This document shows, piece after piece, positions 1 through 8,423 of a DNA stretch of 22,953 bases (positions within the stretch are counted from its first letter, which is position 1; the number at the start of each line of letters is the position of its first letter). The notes beneath the pieces were generated by a model. That model was not told the origin of the DNA and did not search any database. It was given only the letters and a program-made list of their open reading frames with translations. Position numbers and translations under genes: made by a program. This DNA comes from an uncultured Roseiflexaceae bacterium. GTDB taxonomy: Bacteria > Chloroflexota > Chloroflexia > Chloroflexales > Roseiflexaceae. The stretch covers positions 1 through 22,953 of the forward strand of contig CALJIC010000126.1 of assembly GCA_937974195.1 (NCBI GenBank), read 5' to 3'.

Positions 1-11
1 GCCGCGCCCGC

Positions 12-818
12 TCAGCCGCGCAGCCCGTTCTGCCCACCGACCAGCTCCAGCAGACTCTCCACCACGTAGTCCGGGCGGAGCTCAGCCTTCGCCAGCGCCT
101 CGCGGGTCGTCGCGCCGGTGAGCGTCAGCGCCGTCGCCATGCCCGCAGCCCGCCCCATCGCGATATCCGTCTCCAGCCGGTCGCCCACCATCAGGCACCG
201 CTCCGGCGGCAGCCGCACCAGCTCCGCCACCGCCTCGGCCATGATCGGCGAGGGCTTGCCGACCACCACCTCCACCGTGGTCGCCGTGCACGCCTCGATC
301 GCCGCGATCACCGCCGCGGCGTCCGGCTCGCCCCCGCCGGGCACGGGGCAGTACCGGTCCGCGTTGGTGGCGACGAAGCGCGCGCCGGCGCGGATGGCGT
401 CGAAGGCGATCTGGAGCTTGCGGTACTCGAAGGTGCGGTCGAACGAGGCGATCACGAAGTCGATCTGGCCCGCGCGCTCGCTGAGCTCGAAGCCGGCGGC
501 CACGAGCTCATCCCGCAGCGGCTGCTCCCCGACGACGAACACGCGGCTGCCAGGCGCCTCGCGCAGCAGCCAGCGCACCATCACCTGCGACGAGTTCACC
601 ACGTCCTCCGGCCCCGTCTGCAGGCCGAGCCGGGTCAGCTTCGCGGCGTACTCGGAGCTCGTGCGCGTCGGGTTGTTCGAGAGGAACACCGTCCGCCGGC
701 CGGCGGCGCGCAGCGTCTCGATCGCCTGGCGCGCCCCCGGCAGCAGCGCCTCCCCCAGGTAGACCGTCCCATCTAGGTCGAAGATATAGCCGTCGTAGGC
801 TGGAATGGCAGTGCTCAC
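12..818 (-). CDS. HAD superfamily IIA hydrolase (NagD / phosphoglycolate phosphatase-like)
   Basis: A 268-residue cytosolic phosphatase-like protein, the usual length for HAD-IIA enzymes. The N-terminal motif DLDGTVYLG carries nucleophile Asp14 and acid/base Asp16. Motif II is FLSNN with Ser47, motif III is VGKPSP with Lys188, and motif IV is MVGDRLETDIAMG with Asp213 and Asp218. The C2-type cap lies between motifs II and III, roughly residues 75-185. Family members dephosphorylate small sugar or nucleotide phosphates such as UMP, 4-nitrophenyl phosphate and 2-phosphoglycolate; the substrate cannot be read from sequence. The start is GTG at 818. No Shine-Dalgarno sequence lies at normal distance: the nearest AGGA is in the loop of a small hairpin (837-854), 18 bases or more upstream. 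The family call is firm, the substrate unknown. Confidence 0.92.
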   Translation of the reverse strand: MSTAIPAYDGYIFDLDGTVYLGEALLPGARQAIETLRAAGRRTVFLSNNPTRTSSEYAAKLTRLGLQTGPEDVVNSSQVMVRWLLREAPGSRVFVVGEQPLRDELVAAGFELSERAGQIDFVIASFDRTFEYRKLQIAFDAIRAGARFVATNADRYCPVPGGGEPDAAAVIAAIEACTATTVEVVVGKPSPIMAEAVAELVRLPPERCLMVGDRLETDIAMGRAAGMATALTLTGATTREALAKAELRPDYVVESLLELVGGQNGLRG

Positions 819-836
819 AACGTTGTTCGCTTGTCT

Positions 837-854
837 GGTTGGCTTCCTCCAACC
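837..854 (-). promoter_or_regulatory. small leader hairpin upstream of the HAD hydrolase, AGGA in its loop
   Basis: On the minus strand GGTTGG pairs with CCAACC around the loop AGGAAG. The hairpin ends 18 bases before the GTG start at 818. The only Shine-Dalgarno-like bases upstream of that start are inside the loop. It could be a weak regulatory structure or chance. No convincing -35/-10 pair was found further upstream. Confidence 0.3.
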
Positions 855-981
855 TATGCTACCACAATGTCGACCAGTCGCTCGTTCGGGCCGCTGGTCG
901 CTCCGGGCTCATGCAGCGCCGGAAGCGCGAAGAGCCGCGCCCCTCGCGCTCCCCACGTCCCCAAGCCCGCCGGGAAAGCCA

Positions 982-1021
982 GCGGGCCGGCTCGACGGCT
1001 CTGCCGCCATTGCCGGCCCGC
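982..1021. repeat. 10-bp perfect inverted repeat downstream of the STAND ATPase gene
   Basis: GCGGGCCGGC (982-991) is matched exactly by GCCGGCCCGC (1012-1021), with a 20-base loop that holds a smaller CGGC/GCCG hairpin. It begins 28 bases past the stop of the minus-strand ATPase gene, where a terminator would be expected. The minus-strand sequence after the stem has only a run of three Ts, so intrinsic termination is doubtful. Nothing else was recognised in the 819-1048 gap apart from the leader hairpin at 837-854. Confidence 0.5.
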
Positions 1022-1048
1022 ACAGGACGCATTCGGAGCCTAACGGCC

Positions 1049-3121
1049 CTACGTGCCTCGACGCAGCCTGGCGCGCTGGCCGCCGCCCGAGGTGACCGGG
1101 GCGGGCGACAGGCGCAGGCGCCCAGGATCGGGCAGCACCGACTGGAGCTGCACCAGCTCCTGAGCCAGCCGGCTCGCCTCCCGGTCCCGGCAGTGCGAGC
1201 GCAGGTAGGTCACGCTGCGCTTCAGCGCGTAGCGCACCCGCGCCAGCAGCTCCAGGCTGTTCGCCGGGACAGTCTGAACCTCGACCGGCCCGAGCACCTC
1301 GTCGCAGCGCCCGGCCTGCCGCTGCGCCGCTTCCTCTCCGGCCAGCTCATCGAGCGCCGCCCGAAGCTCCTCGTCATCGGCGAGGATGAGCCGAGCCCTG
1401 CCCTGCAGGGCCGGAAGCGGCCGCTCCCCGGTGGTCAGCGGGAGCAGCCCGAGGCGCGTGAGGCGATCGACGACATCCGCGTCGATGCCGAGCGCCTGGC
1501 AGAGCGCCCGGAGCGTCCCCAGCGGCGCTCGCGTCTCGAGCTCCTGGGCGGCCGCGAGCACGCGGCGCTCGACTGGCTCCAGCCGGCTCCAGACCGCTTC
1601 GTCCGCCCACGCGTCGACGACCGCCATCCACTCGTCGCCCCGCGCCATGGCGCCGGCGCGGCGGTGGGCGGCGGCGGCCAGCCGGATGGGCTGCGGCAAC
1701 CCGCAGACCGCCGCGTACAGCGCTCGCCACTGTTCGGCGGGCAGAGGCGGCGCCCCATCCCAGAGGAGCTGCGCCTCCTCCTCGCGCAGCCCCGGCAGCG
1801 CCGGCCAGTCGCCGCCCGCGGGCCGCACACGGCTGACGAACAGCGCGCGCGCGCGCCGCCGCGACACCAGCTCGTCCAGCAGCTGCAGCAGCGGCAGCAC
1901 CTCCTCGGCGCCGACGCGGTGGAAGTCGTCCAGCACGATCAGCGTCGGCCGGGCCGCCAGCCGCTCGCCGAGCTGATCCAGCAGCGGCAGCACCTGGAGC
2001 GGATCTGCGCCGAGCTGGCGCGCCTGCTGGAGCAGCTCATCGTCCGGCGCGCTGCTCAGCGCCTCGATGAGCCCGCGCACGATGCCCGCGAGCGACGCCT
2101 CGCGGCCCGCGAGACAGGTGTGCCAGAGGACCCGCAGCCCGCTGCGGTGGCTCTCCGCGGCCAGCTCCGCCGCCAGCGCCGTCTTGCCGCTGCCGGGCAG
2201 CCCCCAGATGTGGGCGTGGCCCTCGGCCTGCAGACGCCAGGCGTAGTAGGCCTGCTCGTCGTGCCGCCCGACGAAGTCCGGCGTGCGCGGCAGGCGCTCG
2301 CAGGCCTGTGTGGCCGGCAGAGCCGTAAGCTGCGCCACAATCTGGGGCAGCGCCGCCGCCACGCGGTTCAGCCCCTGGCGCTTGGCGCGGCTGTAGCTGC
2401 TCGCGCTGAGCGCCAGCTCGTGCTGCAGCTCGGCGCGGCTGCGCTCCTCCTCGTACTCGCCGTAGCAGATCAGGTACGGCCACCAGCTGCGGTCGATCAC
2501 ATCCGGCTGGCCGGCCGGGCGCAGCCGCTCGATCGCGCTGCGCAGCGCCTGGCGCAGCACGGTGCCGCGCAGCGCCACATCCCGCTCGTTGGGCAGCAGC
2601 CGCCGCGCGAGCGCGCTGCCCCCGAGCGTGAGCGGAGGCTCCTCGTGAAGCAGCGGCAGGGCGCTCCGGACCGCGCCCACAAGGTCGGCGGACGCGTCCG
2701 AACGGCCGCGCGCCCGCAGCTGTGCCAGGAGGCGGTAGGCGGTGCGCCGGCTGAGCCGGGCGCCAGCCTCGCCCATCAGCTCCTGCGCGCGCCGCCACAG
2801 CCGGTCGCCGCCTGCGAGCGGATCTTCGGCCATGGCTGTGGCCAGCGCCTCTTCGCCGGCCGCGGTATGGGAAGACCAGCGGCGGGACGCCGGCGCGCGG
2901 GTGCGCAGAGCCTCGAGCGAGCCCGAGCGCATGTACGCCCGCAGCACGTTCCGCACCGTGCGCTCCGAGACGCCCGCCTCCGCGGCCGCCTCACGCTGCG
3001 TGAGCCCACGGACCAGCACAGCGCGCAGGATCTTGTAGCGACGTGCACCGTCCGGGTCGCCGTTGTACAGAGCATCGAGCTCGTCGGGCGCGAGCTGCGG
3101 CAGGGTCGGGACGACAGACAC
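1049..3121 (-). CDS. HTH domain / STAND (NB-ARC-like) P-loop ATPase regulator
   Basis: A 690-residue protein, probably a cytosolic signal-responsive regulator. Residues about 31-65 form a helix-turn-helix (GLTQREAAAEAGVSERTVRN) of the type found in IS630-like transposases, and a second homeodomain-like stretch follows at about 85-150. A third HTH-like segment sits near 225-275. Walker A GLPGSGKT is at about 306-313 and Walker B TLIVLDDFH at about 392-400, followed by SRVRP, as in STAND/AP-ATPases. The C-terminal third is helical (winged-helix and arm region) and shows no WD40 or TPR repeats, which many STAND proteins carry. The start is GTG at 3121 with a strong GGAGGA (3129-3134) seven bases upstream. 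The gene sits alone. The target is unknown; the domain class is confident, the regulator role is inferred. Confidence 0.8.
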   Translation of the reverse strand: MSVVPTLPQLAPDELDALYNGDPDGARRYKILRAVLVRGLTQREAAAEAGVSERTVRNVLRAYMRSGSLEALRTRAPASRRWSSHTAAGEEALATAMAEDPLAGGDRLWRRAQELMGEAGARLSRRTAYRLLAQLRARGRSDASADLVGAVRSALPLLHEEPPLTLGGSALARRLLPNERDVALRGTVLRQALRSAIERLRPAGQPDVIDRSWWPYLICYGEYEEERSRAELQHELALSASSYSRAKRQGLNRVAAALPQIVAQLTALPATQACERLPRTPDFVGRHDEQAYYAWRLQAEGHAHIWGLPGSGKTALAAELAAESHRSGLRVLWHTCLAGREASLAGIVRGLIEALSSAPDDELLQQARQLGADPLQVLPLLDQLGERLAARPTLIVLDDFHRVGAEEVLPLLQLLDELVSRRRARALFVSRVRPAGGDWPALPGLREEEAQLLWDGAPPLPAEQWRALYAAVCGLPQPIRLAAAAHRRAGAMARGDEWMAVVDAWADEAVWSRLEPVERRVLAAAQELETRAPLGTLRALCQALGIDADVVDRLTRLGLLPLTTGERPLPALQGRARLILADDEELRAALDELAGEEAAQRQAGRCDEVLGPVEVQTVPANSLELLARVRYALKRSVTYLRSHCRDREASRLAQELVQLQSVLPDPGRLRLSPAPVTSGGGQRARLRRGT

Positions 3122-3316
3122 CGGCGTATCCTCCTATCAGCAGGTTCGCACGCCCACGCTGATGTGGGCTGCGCGTGTTCTCACCCGAGGGCGGCATTGG
3201 CCGGGCGTGTGACGCTCCTCGCACGCCGCCGTCGCGTGGAGCGCCCGCAAGGTAGCATGCCGCTGCGCGCGGATCAAGGCGTTCGCGCCCTGCGCGGCTC
3301 GATTTCGGCCCGCATG

Positions 3317-3330
3317 TTACGAGCTTGTAA
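3317..3330. promoter_or_regulatory. imperfect palindrome upstream of the ppc promoter (operator candidate)
   Basis: TTACGAGCTTGTAA is symmetric at 12 of 14 positions and ends 24 bases before the -35 hexamer of the ppc promoter. It lies in a locally AT-richer patch. Position and symmetry fit a binding site for a dimeric activator, but no regulator family is recognised and chance cannot be excluded. Confidence 0.3.
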
Positions 3331-3354
3331 TGTTCAGCCAGCGCCGCGGGAGGT

Positions 3355-3384
3355 TTGACGCGCCGCCCGTCCACCTCGTATAAT
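3355..3384 (+). promoter_or_regulatory. sigma70-type promoter for ppc
   Basis: TTGACG (3355-3360) is followed by an 18-base spacer and a perfect TATAAT (3379-3384). Transcription would start near 3391, giving a leader of about 78 bases before the ppc start. The match stands out in an otherwise GC-rich region and faces the right way. Confidence 0.8.
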
Positions 3385-3468
3385 GCGCTCCGGCGCTTTA
3401 CGATGAGGAATTGAGCACGAGCTCCGGGAAGCGCCCGCGCATCCGGCGCCGATCGGGGAAGCCAGCAC

Positions 3469-6300
3469 GTGACTCACAGATCTCACCGCGACAGCCGCGA
3501 CCGTCTCTCGACCACCATCCGCTTCTTGGGCGACCTGCTCGGGCAGGTGATCCGCGAGCAGGCCGGCGAGAGCGCCTTCGCGCTCGAGGAGCGCATCCGC
3601 AAGCTCGGCAAGGAGCTGCGCGCCGCCCACGCGCCCGCCCAGCACGCCGCGGCGATGCAGGAGCTGGTCGCCGGGCTCTCGCCGGCCGAGATGCGGACGG
3701 TGATCCGCGCCTTCAGCGTCTACTTCGCGCTGGTGAACCTCGCCGAGCAGCTCCAGCGCGCCTGGGTCCTGCGCGACCGCCTGCGCGCCCACCCCGACGT
3801 GCCGCGCTCCGAGTCGATCGCCGCCGCCGTGGCCGAGCTGAAGTCCGACGGCGTGCCGGCGGAGGAGATCCAGCGCTGGCTCGAGAGCGCGTGCATCCAG
3901 CCGGTCTTCACCGCGCACCCGACCGAGGCGCGGCGCCGCACGACCCTCGAGAAGCTGCGGCGGATCGCCGACCTGCTGGAGCTGCGCTTCTCCGGCCAGC
4001 TGCACGGCTACGAGCTCGAGGAGAACCTCGGGCGCATCCACGAGGAGATCGTCGGGCTCTGGCAGAGCGACGAGGTGCGGGTGGTCAAGCCCACGGTGAT
4101 CGACGAGGTCAAGAACGGGCTGTACTACTTCGAGACCTGTCTGTTCGACCTGCTGCCGCGCCTGTACCGCGAGCTCGAGCACGCCCTCCGCCAGCACTAC
4201 CCCGAGCACACGTGGCGCATCCCGCCGGTGCTGCGCTTCGGCTCGTGGATGGGCGGCGACCGCGACGGCAACCCGTTCGTCACGCCGGAGATCACCGTCG
4301 AGGCGGTGCGGCTGATGCGCGTCGCCGCGCTCGACCGCCACATCGCCGCGATCGAGGACCTCAGCCACCGGCTGGGCCAGTCGGTGCGCCAGACGCCGGT
4401 GAGCGAGGAGCTCCGCCGCTCGCTGGAGGCGGACGCGGCCATGTTCCCGCAGGTGGCCGAGCTGCTCGAGCACCGCAACCCCTACGAGCTCTACCGCCAG
4501 AAGTGCACCTACATCCGCGAGAAGCTCCTGCGCACGCGCGAGCACACGCTGCGCCACGACCCGGACTGGGGCAGCCACGATCCGCTGCCGCCCGCCGGCT
4601 CCTTCTACCTGCGGCGCGACGAGCTGCTGGAGGACCTGCGGGTGATGCAGGACAGCCTGCGCGAGAACCGCGGCGGCGTGGTGGCCGGCGGCGTCCTGGC
4701 GGACCTCGTGCGGCGGGTGGAGGTCTTCGGGCTGCACATCGCGACGCTGGACATCCGCCAGCACAGCGAGCGCCACGAGGCCGCGCTCGCCGAGGTGCTG
4801 GCCGCCGCCGGGGTCTGCGGCGACTTCCGCAGCCTGGACGAGGCGGCGCGCGTGGAGCTGCTCAGCCGCGAGCTCGCCAACCCGCGGCCGCTGATCCCCG
4901 CCCGCCTGCGCTACAGCCCCGAGACGGTCGAGACCATCCAGACCTTCCGCACCGTCGCCGCGATCCTGGACCAGCTCAGCCCCGAGTCGATCGAGACCTA
5001 CATCATCAGCATGACCCGCGGCGCGAGCGATGTGCTCGCGGTGCTGCTCCTGGCGCGCGAGGCTGGCCTGTACGACCCGCACGAGGGCGTCAGCCGCCTC
5101 AACATCGCGCCGCTCTTCGAGACCGTCGCCGACCTCGAGGCGTGCGGCGCGGTCGTCCAGGCCTGCTTCGACCTGCCGACCTACCGCGAGCACCTGCGCC
5201 TGCGCGGGGACGTGCAGGAGATCATGATCGGCTACTCGGACAGCAACAAGGATGCCGGCTTCACCGCGGCCAACTGGGCGCTCTACCAGGCCCAGCGCAC
5301 CCTGCGCGACCTCGCGGCGCGCACGGGCGTGCAGCTGCGCCTGTTCCACGGGCGCGGCGGCTCAGTCGGGCGCGGCGGCGGGCCGGCCAACCACGCCATC
5401 CTCGCCCAGCCCCCCGGCAGCGTCGGCAACCAGATCAAGATCACCGAGCAGGGCGAGGTGATCGCCGACCGCTACGGCCTGCCGCAGCTCGCCCACCGCC
5501 ACCTCGAGCAGGTGGTCAACGCGGTGCTGCGCGCCGGCTTCCTGCCCCACCAGGATCCGCCGGAGGCCTGGGAGCACGCCCTCGAGCAGCTGGCAGAGAT
5601 CGCCCGCCGCCACTACCGCGCGCTGGTCTACGAGCACCCCAAGTTCCTGCGCTACTTCCGCACCGCCACGCCGATCGCCGAGATCAGCCGCCTCAAGATC
5701 GGCAGCCGCCCCGCCAGCCGCCGCAACAGCGACCGCATCGAGGACCTGCGCGCCATCCCGTGGGTCTTCAGCTGGATGCAGAGCCGCCACACGCTCCCGG
5801 GCTGGTACGGGCTCGGCTACGCGCTGGAGACGTTCGTGCAGGCGGGAGAGGAGGAGGGCGGCGGCCCGGCGGGCGCGCCAGCGGAGCGGCTCGCCCTGCT
5901 GCAGGTCATGTACGACCGGTGGCCGTTCTTCCGAACCATGATCGACAACGCCCAGATGATCCTCGGCAAGGCGGACCTCCACATCGCCGAGCGCTACGCG
6001 ATGCTGGTGCCCGACGAGGCCGCCAAGGAGGCGATCTTTAAGGCCGTCAGCGCCGAGTACGAGCGCACGACGCGCATGATCTGCCAGGTGGCGCGCATCG
6101 ACCGGCTGCTGGCGAACAACCCGGTGCTGCAGAACGCGATCACCCACCGCAACCCGTACATCGACCCGCTCAGCTACATCCAGGTGGAGCTGCTGCGCCG
6201 CCTGCGCGCCGACCCCGACGGGCCCGAGCACACGCAGCTCGAGGACGCCATCCTGCTCAGCATCAACGGCATCGCCGCCGGCCTGCTGAACACCGGCTGA
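3469..6300 (+). CDS. ppc: phosphoenolpyruvate carboxylase
   Basis: Cytosolic enzyme that carboxylates phosphoenolpyruvate with bicarbonate to give oxaloacetate and phosphate, replenishing the TCA cycle. The 943-residue length is normal for bacterial PEPC. The active-site signature FTAHPTEARRRT contains catalytic His150. IGYSDSNKDAGF begins near 587, and the mobile-loop signature FHGRGGSVGRGGGP near 626 contains His627. QIKITEQGEVI begins near 655, and the protein ends in the conserved LLSINGIAAGLLNTG. The start is GTG at 3469, with GGGGAA (3454-3459) nine bases upstream; homology to the conserved N-terminal segment IRFLGDLLGQVIREQ begins a few residues in, which supports it. It is monocistronic behind its own promoter (3355-3384). 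No terminator with a T-run follows on this strand. Confidence 0.98.
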   Translation: MTHRSHRDSRDRLSTTIRFLGDLLGQVIREQAGESAFALEERIRKLGKELRAAHAPAQHAAAMQELVAGLSPAEMRTVIRAFSVYFALVNLAEQLQRAWVLRDRLRAHPDVPRSESIAAAVAELKSDGVPAEEIQRWLESACIQPVFTAHPTEARRRTTLEKLRRIADLLELRFSGQLHGYELEENLGRIHEEIVGLWQSDEVRVVKPTVIDEVKNGLYYFETCLFDLLPRLYRELEHALRQHYPEHTWRIPPVLRFGSWMGGDRDGNPFVTPEITVEAVRLMRVAALDRHIAAIEDLSHRLGQSVRQTPVSEELRRSLEADAAMFPQVAELLEHRNPYELYRQKCTYIREKLLRTREHTLRHDPDWGSHDPLPPAGSFYLRRDELLEDLRVMQDSLRENRGGVVAGGVLADLVRRVEVFGLHIATLDIRQHSERHEAALAEVLAAAGVCGDFRSLDEAARVELLSRELANPRPLIPARLRYSPETVETIQTFRTVAAILDQLSPESIETYIISMTRGASDVLAVLLLAREAGLYDPHEGVSRLNIAPLFETVADLEACGAVVQACFDLPTYREHLRLRGDVQEIMIGYSDSNKDAGFTAANWALYQAQRTLRDLAARTGVQLRLFHGRGGSVGRGGGPANHAILAQPPGSVGNQIKITEQGEVIADRYGLPQLAHRHLEQVVNAVLRAGFLPHQDPPEAWEHALEQLAEIARRHYRALVYEHPKFLRYFRTATPIAEISRLKIGSRPASRRNSDRIEDLRAIPWVFSWMQSRHTLPGWYGLGYALETFVQAGEEEGGGPAGAPAERLALLQVMYDRWPFFRTMIDNAQMILGKADLHIAERYAMLVPDEAAKEAIFKAVSAEYERTTRMICQVARIDRLLANNPVLQNAITHRNPYIDPLSYIQVELLRRLRADPDGPEHTQLEDAILLSINGIAAGLLNTG

Positions 6301-6376
6301 TCTCTCGCGCGCACCGCCCTTTTCCCTCTCATACTCTCATACTGCCCGGACAGTGCGGCAGCCTCGCCGCCTCTTG

Positions 6377-6393
6377 CCGCCGCAGAGCGGCGG
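6377..6393. repeat. CCGCCGC/GCGGCGG hairpin, left module of a dispersed repeat
   Basis: CCGCCGC pairs with GCGGCGG around AGA. The ten bases CGCCGCAGAG (6378-6387) recur at 12978-12987, and in both places the same 30-base module follows downstream. On the plus strand it is followed by GGAAAAAG rather than Ts, so it is not an intrinsic terminator for ppc. Confidence 0.6.
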
Positions 6394-6395
6394 GG

Positions 6396-6428
6396 AAAAA
6401 GTTCGCGGAGGGCCTGCGGCCCTCCGCG
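6396..6428 (-). terminator. intrinsic terminator of the ligase-DUF5054 operon
   Basis: On the minus strand an 11-bp perfect stem (6404-6428; arms CGCGGAGGGCC and GGCCCTCCGCG, three-base loop) is followed by AAC and then five Ts (6400-6396). It lies 24 bases past the DUF5054 stop codon. This is the only hairpin in the window with a proper T-run. The stem is also one copy of the dispersed 30-base repeat module (6406-6435). Confidence 0.75.
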
Positions 6429-6452
6429 CCTCCCCGTAGGCCAGCTCTCGTG

Positions 6453-8420
6453 TCAGAAGGACACCTGGAACCGGAAGCGGGCGTCGTCCTCGTACCACAT
6501 CGGGAAGTTCGTCCCCCAGACGTTGTTGTACAGGTTGAAGTGCATCCCGCCCCGCATCGGCGGCTGGCGGTTGGTGAAGTTGAGCAGCGACGGCTCGCCG
6601 GGCGCCACGAGCGGCGCGTCCAGCGTGTCGATCCGCAGCGCCCCGCCCGGGCCGCGGTGCTCCACCGCCTGCACCGCGTGCAGCCGCCGGCCGCCGTTCC
6701 GCACCACCTCCAGCGGCCCGACCCACTCGCCCAGCTTCAGCATGCGCCACCCGCGCATCGTGGCGCCCGCCGGCGCGAGCGTCAGCCACAGCGCCTCCGG
6801 CAGCCGGCACGCCTGCTTGTCGAACCACTGCAGCTCCAGCAGCAGCCGCGGCTCGCCGCGCGGCACCAGCAGCTCCAGCCACACCTCGCGCGGGCAGCCG
6901 AAGCGCCCGGCCGCCTCCGCCGGCGACGCCAGCGCCACCAGCAGCCGCACCCCCTCGACGTCCTCCCGCCGGTAGAGCGCCGCCGGCGCCAGCGTCCACC
7001 AGCGCGAGACGGCGCCCGCCGCCGCGATGCCCGGCTTGGTGTAGTCCGGGATCGCCCAGAAGGACGTCTGGCGCTTGTTGATGTTGTACTGCGCCCGGAA
7101 GCGGTCGTAGTCCTTCTGGGAGAAGGTCTGGTAGCCGGCCGCCACCAGGATCGGCTCCGCCCGCCCGCCGCGCGCCTCCGCCACCTCCGGCAGCTCGCCC
7201 AGGTCGAGCCACCCCTGCCCCGCGCGCACCGCCGCCGTCTGCGCGACGCGCTCGTAGCGCGAGAGGTCCGGGCGCCGCGGGGCGATCGCCTCCAGCCGGG
7301 CGCGCGCCTCGGCCGCCAGTTCGTCGTCCAGCGCCGCGACCGCCTGGTCCAGATAGGCGCGCTGCTCGGCCCACGAGGACTCGAAGGTCCGGAACGGCTC
7401 GGTCGCGCGCGCCTCCCGCAGCTGCGCCGCCGAGTAGTTCGTGTAGTCGTCCAGGTGGACCTTCTCGTCCATGCCCCAGGTGTGCTCGGGCACCAGCAGC
7501 AGCGTCCGGCTGAAGCGCGCCAGCCGGCCCGCGCCGACCTGCCGCGCCTCGAGCCACTCGCGGCGCAGGCGCGCCAGCTCGCGGAACCGGCTCACCTTCA
7601 GCGGGTCGGTGCCGACGCCGTGGATCCACGTGTCGCCGATCTCGGCGGTCACCACCGGCAGCCCCGCCCGCGCCGGGCGCAGCTCCTCCGCGAAGGCGTC
7701 CATCGTCGAGGCCGCCACCTGGGCGTGCGGGAAGCGCGCCCGCAGCGCCCTGAACGTCGCGGCGATCTCGTCCTCGTCCTGCGGGCCCTGGTTGTCGCCG
7801 GTGTGCGAGAAGGCCAGCGCGGCGCGCACCCCCGGCACCGTCGCCACGTCGCCGTAGCCGCCGCGCTGGTACATCACCGTGACCTCGGCCCCGCTCGGGT
7901 CGCGCCAGATGAACGCCGGCGGGACATCCGGCGGCGTCGAGGCGCCGTTCACGCCGATGTGCAGGAGCTCCACGCCGGCCTGCGCCAGCAGCGGGACGAT
8001 CCCGCGCGTGTGCCCCGGCACGTCGGTCATCTTCGCCGCGATCGTCCGCCGGCCGAAGCGGCGGTCCAGCTCGGCCGCCAGGCTCAGCCCGAACGCGAAC
8101 AGCGACTCGTCCATCAGCTCGCTGTGCGTCGTGAACGGCAGCGCGTGCCACGCGATGTCCCCCGCGCCGATCGCCGCCTCCATCTGCCGCCGCGCCCGGG
8201 AGTCCGCCTGCTCCAGATACTCGTAGACCAGCCACGACCCGGTGGTCCACACGAAGCGCTCCGGGCCGCCGCGCTCCCTCAGGGCCGCCGCGATGCCCAG
8301 CGCCCGCGGGAAGAACTCATTGAAGTAGCGCGCCGCCACGTTGCGCGCCAGGTCGGTGAACCCCAGGTCCAGGTGGGTCTTGAACACCACGTGCACTGTG
8401 TCGATGGGCGCCTGGTCCAT
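6453..8420 (-). CDS. DUF5054 protein, GH38 alpha-mannosidase-like fold
   Basis: A 655-residue protein matching my recollection of the DUF5054 family, whose N-terminal domain resembles the GH38 alpha-mannosidase (beta/alpha) barrel. The opening VHVVFKTHLDLGFTD supplies an HxD pair (His16, Asp18), the usual metal-binding start of GH38. TDVPGHTRG fits the strand carrying the GH38 nucleophile Asp, and EHTWGMDEKV lies further on. No signal peptide is visible, so it should be cytosolic. The C-terminal half is beta-rich, with MRGGMHFNLYNNVWGTNFPMW near the end. It follows the acyl-CoA synthetase gene by three bases and must be cotranscribed. Activity is not established; a glycosidase role is inferred only from the fold resemblance. 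Confidence 0.8.
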   Translation of the reverse strand: MDQAPIDTVHVVFKTHLDLGFTDLARNVAARYFNEFFPRALGIAAALRERGGPERFVWTTGSWLVYEYLEQADSRARRQMEAAIGAGDIAWHALPFTTHSELMDESLFAFGLSLAAELDRRFGRRTIAAKMTDVPGHTRGIVPLLAQAGVELLHIGVNGASTPPDVPPAFIWRDPSGAEVTVMYQRGGYGDVATVPGVRAALAFSHTGDNQGPQDEDEIAATFRALRARFPHAQVAASTMDAFAEELRPARAGLPVVTAEIGDTWIHGVGTDPLKVSRFRELARLRREWLEARQVGAGRLARFSRTLLLVPEHTWGMDEKVHLDDYTNYSAAQLREARATEPFRTFESSWAEQRAYLDQAVAALDDELAAEARARLEAIAPRRPDLSRYERVAQTAAVRAGQGWLDLGELPEVAEARGGRAEPILVAAGYQTFSQKDYDRFRAQYNINKRQTSFWAIPDYTKPGIAAAGAVSRWWTLAPAALYRREDVEGVRLLVALASPAEAAGRFGCPREVWLELLVPRGEPRLLLELQWFDKQACRLPEALWLTLAPAGATMRGWRMLKLGEWVGPLEVVRNGGRRLHAVQAVEHRGPGGALRIDTLDAPLVAPGEPSLLNFTNRQPPMRGGMHFNLYNNVWGTNFPMWYEDDARFRFQVSF

Positions 8421-8423
8421 TGG

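Larger units (their letters stand above)
3122..3468. other. 347-base divergent intergenic region (STAND ATPase / ppc)
   Basis: This gap holds, from left to right: the ATPase Shine-Dalgarno GGAGGA (3129-3134, minus); a hairpin GCCCAC-GCTGAT-GTGGGC (3152-3169) in the presumed ATPase leader; about 140 bases with nothing recognisable; an imperfect palindrome TTACGAGCTTGTAA (3317-3330); and the ppc promoter (3355-3384). No minus-strand promoter for the ATPase gene could be picked with confidence. Confidence 0.6.

Noticed and set aside
839..3358. 839-residue open frame on the plus strand
   Set aside because: It lies antisense to the HTH/STAND ATPase gene, is Arg/Pro/Gln-rich without motifs, and is explained by few stop codons in GC-rich DNA.
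3334..5349. 671-residue open frame on the minus strand
   Set aside because: Antisense to ppc; no recognisable domain.
6301..6393. Intrinsic terminator for ppc on the plus strand
   Set aside because: The CCGCCGC/GCGGCGG stem is followed by GGAAAAAG, not Ts. The T-run reads only on the minus strand.
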